NCBI GenBank assembly: GCA_029582155.1
Contig: CM055905.1
Span: forward strand, 11,062,995-11,126,994
Reading direction: 5' to 3'
Source of the DNA: Panopea generosa
Taxonomy: Eukaryota; Mollusca; Bivalvia; Adapedonta; Hiatellidae
Length of the DNA stretch: 64,000 bases
The position numbers were made by a program, and so were the translations under genes. Positions 57,975-64,000 of the stretch are shown here, in pieces. Numbering within the stretch: position 1 is the stretch's first letter; every line of letters starts with the position of its first letter. The notes under the pieces were generated by a model, which searched no databases, had not been told where the DNA came from, and saw only the letters and a program-made list of their open reading frames with translations.

Positions 57975-58125
57975 CGTCTCTTTGTCATTCGTCTCTCATC
58001 GCTGATTCAAGTGGGAAAGCTACCAGTTACCTGCAGACATGGGTGTGCCCGAGTACTGGTTATGATCTTCCAGGATCCAAGGAAATGGTGACTAGGTTTA
58101 CTGGTTGTCTGTTACAGACCGTAAT
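57975..58125 (+). repeat. SINE-tail-like repeat, copy 3 of 3
   Basis: Matches the other two copies through 'tcattcgtctctcatcgctg', 'gcccgagtactggtta' and 'ggaaatggtgactagg'. It runs into an unrelated GCGTTT-rich region at its 3' end. Confidence 0.65.
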
Positions 58126-58141
58126 CCGTTCAAGTACACCA

Positions 58142-58208
58142 AAAATGCATTTCAGTTGCGTTCGTTTTGCGTGTCAAACGCGTTTGTTTTGCGTTTGAAA
58201 TGCATTTT
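58142..58208. repeat. Inverted repeat with central palindrome
   Basis: Arms AAAATGCATTTC (58142-58153) and GAAATGCATTTT (58197-58208) enclose the perfect palindrome CAAACGCGTTTG (58175-58186). The neighbourhood is rich in TTTTGCGT-type words. Function unknown. Confidence 0.5.
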
Positions 58209-59060
58209 AGTTTCGTTAATGGTTTGCATTTTTTTTATGATAAACGTTAGAGAAAATACGAAAATGCAGTTCAAAACGATAGTGAATGCATCTTAACCTG
58301 CGATTGCGTTCGAATCGTTTTGCGTGTATCGTTTACCGTGTATCTTTTACCATTTAACGTTTACACGACATGTTCACCAATCGCATCATCTCTGGTTGTC
58401 CAATTATAAGGTGTAACCCCACCATTGATTTTTGTTCTTTATTCTATAGTTAATAATAAAAGTTTGAAGGCTTGTCATTCATAGAGGGTCCCAAATGAAA
58501 GAAGTGAAACCTTAATTTTACTGTTTGTCAACCTCTGCACTATCAAAATATGATGAGAAAAGTAGGGTCATGTGTCATATAAGAGATTTTTTTTCTGCTC
58601 AGTGTGTACACTGGTGACAAAGTAAAAGTAGACTTCCGAAATCATGAATTCATACCCCAATTTCCAAGCATCATTTTTTTTTTTTCTAAATTCACAATTC
58701 AAACATAACAATGCTATCAAAATGTTCAAAATACATCAATAATGCCATTCAAATAAAAAAATGAGCATTAAAAATAGGAAAATGCATTTTTACAGAAGAA
58801 GAATTGAGGATTATTTACAACCGCCATTATGCGACTACCCCACGGAAGCACTTCCTTTTTGCAATGGTGGCACTATGCCTATAACACCGCAGTAGAATAA
58901 ATAATAAGAACTAGATATTTAAAGAAATCGCCGGGTATATCAATTAAATAAATTAAAATAATATTGATTAAAATCTTTCTGAAATACTGATTAAAATCAT
59001 TCTGAAATATTTCTAAGTAAGCCACCCTATGTTAGATATGGTCTACCATAAAGTTGATAA
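58209..59060. other. No gene recognised
   Basis: AT-rich spacer. Continues the AACG/GCGTTT-rich composition to about 58375, then plain AT-rich sequence. Confidence 0.4.
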
Positions 59061-59515
59061 GGCTTAAAAAAAAAAGATGTTTGTTTCCGGTTACCCGACC
59101 GACCCTATATTTTAACTGCCGACTCAAAAGTTTTTATGTCCAAAAAATCGGCATCGGATTTCGCGCTCTTTTTGGTGATTTTCACAACAAAGTAATTCTT
59201 ACGCACCGGCGCGCTGTGTCGTTTAGACGCTCGTAATCTCATTATAATATAATCACTGCATACGCTTAGACGATATAGACTCACAGAAACGGTGCAAGGT
59301 ATAATTTTTGCGAAGACAGTATAGCCAATATCAAACATCTTCCTCGGTTTATTATAGCCACTTCAGATTTCAGATTCATATCTGAAATTGAGTACTATTT
59401 AAAAGATATATTACTTTCACACCACTATCCCCAAAATGACATATATAATCATGTAATAGAAACTAACAAACTCATTCATTTTGATGTTCCATTTAATTAA
59501 GGAGTGTGGTAACGA

Positions 59516-59554
<39 letters not shown>

Positions 59555-59614
59555 ACCTACCGACCCATATTTTTTTGGGCATGTAACAGGAAACAAACCT
59601 TTTTTTTTTAGGCC
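59061..59614. mobile_element. Harbinger-like MITE, 554 bp
   Basis: Terminal inverted repeats GGCTTAAAAAAAAAAGATG and, inverted, GGCCTAAAAAAAAAAGG are followed on both sides by TTTGTTTCC and a related GTTAC. TAA flanks both ends (59058-59060 and 59615-59617), a TWA target duplication of PIF/Harbinger type. Interior has no recognised protein and carries a poly-A run of about 33 at 59517-59549. Unrelated in sequence to the 10-kb Harbinger element. Confidence 0.65.
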
Positions 59615-59619
59615 TAATT

Positions 59620-60952
59620 TGTAGCGTGACAGCAGATTAATATGTTACATAAAACTCAATCATTGAAATTTAATACACATGGTATGGGACATGTCAATTA
59701 CATACGATAAACACGTTACGGTCACGTAATCATTAAAGTGGCCAAACATTGCCAGACTGGTTTACACTAACGTTAATATTACAGTATCGAAAAAGTATAT
59801 AGTAAATAAATGTGAACCAGTCCGTGTTTTTTTTTATATCTGCAGTGGTGTATAATCTGCTATTATGCAAGAAACAGAGTATAGACGCCTCAGCAAGTAT
59901 TTATTTTATTTACAGGAATAATGCATTATTAACAAGTATTTTCCAATTTTAATTCCAGTTATGAATTTCGATAGATTGTCATGTTAAACAATTATAACAA
60001 TTCATTACAAAAATAATTTATATAATCCGCAAAGATAAATATATTTACAAATACACATGCCTTAATTTATGTAGCGAACGCACACACTTTATATAAAGTC
60101 TATTACTCCGACACAATTTATTTCTGACCTCGTGGCAATGTGCGATGTCGTCACTCTGACAGTTTCTTGCGTCATTTAACGTCGCGTTCTATTTCACTAT
60201 GGTAAATGCATGGGGGAGGCGGAGATGTTTCCATAAAAAAAGATGCCTTTAAGGGTAAAAGTTTTATGTCTTGTGGCATGGCTTCTAAAATTGCTGGTAC
60301 ATGTACTTCCGTCTGACGCTTTCAAGGACTTTTATGTACATTACGCCGATAGAATTCCTCTGATATCCTTCCATCAAAAATTTCCAAGATACCCACTTAG
60401 TGAATAAAATGTTTGTTTCACTGGTGACGTAATCGGACATTGGCACAAGGTGATAGTGAAAGGGACAGCGTGTTCATTATGTACACAAATTAAGGTATGT
60501 GTAGTTATTAATAACTCTATCAGCTTAATTGTAATCTTTTTTTAACAAATGCCTATATTGAAAACAAACATTTTGGAAGACACCCAGTAACAAACAAACA
60601 CCAACCCTTTATGTGTGTTTGTTATATATATATATGAACTATTTCTATATACAATTTTGGAAAAGCCCTAAGGGTTTTTGGTGTAACAAACAGATTTTCT
60701 AAAATTGCGTGAAAACTTTTCCTGATTGGCAATCATATAACAGAACAGCAACATAAATCGGTGTTCAGATAATTAAATTATTTAATTGGGGAAGTTGTGT
60801 AAGCAGGTCATGCTGATTGTTTTATCACACTTTTACAAGTAAAGAAACGATGCCCGAGGCAATGTTTTCACGGGTAATTCGGGATTAAAACTTGTATGTA
60901 TAAGTGTTTCTTTACCCTCGCACTTTGAACTAAGTCATTTTGGCGAGCCGGA
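59620..60952. other. No gene recognised
   Basis: AT-rich spacer with no open frame of note and no repeat that I could match elsewhere in the window. Confidence 0.5.
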
Positions 60953-61035
60953 TAAGATGATTATTTAAAAAACAGGATGATTGCTTAAAAAGCAAGGTGA
61001 TTATATTAAAAGATAAGATGATCATTTAAAACTAA
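60953..61035 (+). repeat. Short tandem repeat, about 25-bp unit
   Basis: 'gataagatgattatttaaaa', 'caggatgattgcttaaaaag', 'caaggtgattatattaaaag' and 'gataagatgatcatttaaaa' follow each other, four diverged units, then a GAT-rich microsatellite to about 61060. Confidence 0.7.
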
Positions 61036-61060
61036 TGATAATGATGATGATGAAGATGAC

Positions 61061-62512
61061 GGCGATAATCGGTGGTTACCCACTATGGAGTTTAAACACT
61101 TGTTTTATAAATATGGACATTCCTATTTTTACTTAATCAGTTGTTTAAATAGTTATTTTTAATTGCTTATATTGATGCAGACTTTATGCGATTTACTTCA
61201 ATATTCAAGTACTATCGTTTAATTATTGAAACTCCAGGCATTCTACTCTACCTTGTGCAGCCAAAATATGATTTAAAAATATTAGTACCGATTGTACTAG
61301 CATTACTATGGTATGTGTAAAACCTATATATTAGGCCAGACGCTTTTGCTTATAGCGCAAATAAATTTGCTTGAGATATCATAAGCGTCCGACCCAACTT
61401 GAACCCTCAACAGGAATGATTCCCGCTGATTGTTTATCTGTGCACACTAATTGTGCTCAGTTGCTATGGTAATATTTTATTTGTATGACAGTACCGTTAG
61501 CAACCGTATATACCACATACAGAGAGTAATTGTCAATATATAAATATCAACAAACTAAAGTATGCCGTAAAACCAGCAACAATATTATTTTGTTGCTGGT
61601 ATGGTACTTGACTTAAAGGAATATGGCTACACAGGTATTAATGTTTAAGTAAATGAGGTTTCATATATTAGTATATTTTCAGTCGATCGTCTTGCATAGC
61701 TCTATATTGAATGCCTATGATACTAATAACATCATTTGACATTCTCTAAAACCATTATACGGTAGTATTTACTGTTAATGGTGAACCATATAACCCTGTA
61801 CACACGTACATTGTTATTTATATACTTTAAATTGTATATTTATATTTTTATGGTAAACTAGAAAGTTGTAATAACTTCTAAAAGTGTTCAACCATTTTTT
61901 TTTAATAATATAGCGGCAGGTACCGCTATATCATAGTTTGAGCTACGCAAGTTTATGAATAATTGATTTATTGAAAAAAGTTCGTCAGCCTTGCAATATT
62001 TTGCTAGTACACCACACTATTAAAATGTGACCAACCACCGCTAATCTTCCATGATGTATCAGATATTGGTACACAATGGACTAAAAGTATGTTAAAAATT
62101 GTTATTAAATTAAATTGTGATGTTTGTAAAGAAGCACCCGGCAGATTGCTCGTACCTAAAAAGCGCCATAATTAAAAAATATCTTAAAAAATCCGATATC
62201 CCCTCAGATCAGATCTGCTGAGAACTGATTAGTAGAAGTTGGTCACTATATATTTATAAGGTAGTCTTGTGTAATTCAATAATGAGTATCATGGCATTTC
62301 CTAACCATGATATTCCCTAGAACCGTACTCAATGCTGTGTAGTGAATACGGAGTTACTATATAGTCCCGTAATCAACATGATATACGTTACTATTTTAAT
62401 GATTATTAAAATTATAATCACTGTAAATTAACATAAACATGCAAAAAACGCCAAAATATGTATAATACATATCCATTACTAGATATAAAGCGTTCATGTT
62501 CATATTTAATAG
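61061..62512. other. No gene recognised; one perfect hairpin
   Basis: AT-rich spacer. ATATAGCGG and CCGCTATAT (61908-61931) form a perfect 9-bp stem around a 6-base loop. Isolated; no coding sequence nearby. Confidence 0.45.
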
Positions 62513-62514
62513 TA

Positions 62515-62753
62515 CATCTCCTCCCTAGTTCAACACGTAGGGCCAAGAGCCCCGATAAAAGCCGGTCGCTGAATGGTTCGACCGGGATTGTAACGCTCAT
62601 TCCGATTGGCCAGATTTCAATCCGTTTTCGGCTTTAAGCTCAGGACATAAAATTGTGAACTAAATATAGAACTGTTCACTATTAGGTCCGTGATTGAAAT
62701 CCAGCCAATCGGCGGCGTTTAACCTTCAATGGAATGTTGACCCGGAGGAGATG
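62515..62753. mobile_element. Fold-back MITE with TA flanks
   Basis: Ends CATCTCCTCC and inverted GGAGGAGATG lie between TA dinucleotides (62513-62514, 62754-62755). Inner inverted blocks 'ccgattggcc-gatttcaatc' pair across the element. About 239 bp, noncoding. TA target suggests Tc1/mariner mobilisation. Confidence 0.6.
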
Positions 62754-62755
62754 TA

Positions 62756-63643
62756 AACAAAAGATTGCACTTGATGACCAGTGAATCTTGGTTGGAATTA
62801 CACAGACTATATGATGTTCATGTGGTGTAGGATAAATAGCTGTCTTCCAAGTGCAACAATACTCTATTAAAATAATTGAACATATTTAAGATAAGTTACT
62901 AAAAATAATGATTATAATCCTGTATCCTAAGTACTAAACGGCCCAGATTAGGGTTATAAAATAAACAACAGATTATTAGAAGTTTTGTACATTATATACA
63001 ACATTTATAGTAAAATAATATATTGTTGCACTTAGGATAGAGCTAATTAGCCGCTTGGGACTAACAGGCCCAAGCCTAGTTTATATTGCTAATAATAGTG
63101 TTCCACCGAATCCGGGGGCCCTGTAATTTTATTTCATCACCCGTGCTGGGGTGCCGGGCCAGGTCCCTTGATAATATGATGAATATTATCATTCCCCAGG
63201 GTCAGCATATATTTGTTGTGAATGTTATAAATCCCATGTACAATTTCCTTTTTAGAGGAAGTTAATTTAATATGGCATAAATATAAAATCACTCTCATGC
63301 CAATCAATTTATAATTCAATCAGACTGAAAGTAAGCCTGACAAAATAATTTAAATACATATTTGATATTTTAACATAACAATTCTCTCTGTGTTAGCATG
63401 GCTCAGCTGTGGGAGGTGGCATGAGTCCACAACCCAGACCACACAACTTTTGTGGGCTGCATTGTGGTCCCACCCCACCTCCCACTAGAAACTGATACTT
63501 TTTGTACTTAGAAGGACCAAGCACTATAACAAGTAAATCAAACCATACTGGAGAATCCAATCAAAGTACTATAAAACATTTTTGCTGACCCTGGGTGGTA
63601 TTTAGAGGGATAACTGATGAAATTAGGGCCTGGATTTTAAAGT
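62756..63643 (-). other. Probable LINE 3' untranslated region and flank
   Basis: Follows the LINE stop at 63644 on the minus strand. A perfect 11-bp inverted repeat, GTGGGAGGTGG (63409-63419) with CCACCTCCCAC (63475-63485), could form a hairpin. The 3' boundary of the LINE cannot be set by eye. Confidence 0.35.
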
Positions 63644-64000
63644 CTATATTTTGTCAGACATCTGACAGTCTAGAATATAACATTCCAAGGCTTTATAGAC
63701 TGAGGCCCGGACTGCCTTGCTGGGGTTCAAAATATTATTAATGTCGAAATCTAATTTATTTCCAACAAGTGCAGTCCTTAAATTTGCCCGGGGGACCCTG
63801 TGAATCGGGCAGTGTAGCAGAAAATGTTCAGTGGTAAATTTTTCCTTGCACCGGGTGCAATCTCTCCCTTTATTAATTATATATTGTCCCCTATTTCCTG
63901 GGAGGAGATTTACACCCAATCTCAGACGAGTAATGCATTTATCAATTCTCTTATTATTAGAGTAATTTGTTGGTCGTCTGAAATTAACCGAGGTCCTGCG
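63644..64000 (-). mobile_element. Non-LTR retrotransposon (LINE), C-terminal end of the RT protein
   Basis: The frame is open from the window edge to the stop at 63644 with no break. It contains RIDKCITRLRLGVNLLPGN, then CTRCKEKFTTEHFLLHCP (CxxC...H...C), the zinc-knuckle-like tail usual after the reverse transcriptase domain in Jockey/I/CR1-type LINEs. The reverse transcriptase domain itself would lie to the right. The clade cannot be settled from this piece. Confidence 0.8.

Overview
The window looks like AT-rich nuclear DNA from a mollusc, most likely a bivalve; this is an inference. The reasons are a C1q-domain gene with a coiled-coil first exon, a HEPN/STAND-NTPase/repeat receptor-like gene, many tRNA-derived SINEs, the interspersed repeats carrying a 'ggccataactc' motif or ending in short GC-rich palindromes, and several DNA transposon families. 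There are spliced genes with GT/AG junctions and no sign of operons.

Layout. 1-3483 is the left copy of a segmental duplication. It holds exon 1 of a C1q-like gene whose C1q exon must lie left of the window. 6.9-8.6 kb is a decayed ISL2EU-like transposase with zinc-finger, DDE and SWIM-like parts. 9692-19694 is a 10-kb PIF/Harbinger transposon with matching terminal inverted repeats and a CTG target-site duplication. It carries a Myb-like gene and a HARBI1-like transposase gene in convergent orientation, and several later insertions sit inside it. 19802-25141 is a GC-rich satellite-like array of about 25.6 copies of a 209-bp unit. 26.04-26.64 kb is a second, AT-rich array of about 120-bp units. 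26.7-31.5 kb has SINE and simple-sequence pieces and no gene that I can see. 31521-33981 is a 2.46-kb ISL2EU-type deletion derivative with 73-bp terminal repeats and a YqaJ-nuclease remnant.

Host genes. On the minus strand, 38326-34712 is a two-exon C1q-domain gene (286 aa, phases agree). Its exon 1 and promoter region form the right copy of the duplication (about 37021-40500). Also on the minus strand, 55394-44158 is an eight-exon gene whose junctions are all in phase. It gives a 1,379-aa protein with a DZIP3-like HEPN domain, a STAND-type P-loop NTPase (nSTAND3-like) and a long ankyrin-like repeat region. This is the architecture of an intracellular immune or signalling receptor. A mariner-like transposase tail lies at 43.1-43.4 kb.

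55.4-64 kb holds SINE tails, two short inverted-repeat elements and, at the right edge, the 3' end of a LINE reading leftward. The two host genes plausibly act in innate recognition: C1q-type secreted lectin-like recognition outside the cell, and HEPN/STAND sensing inside it. Functions are inferred from domain families only.
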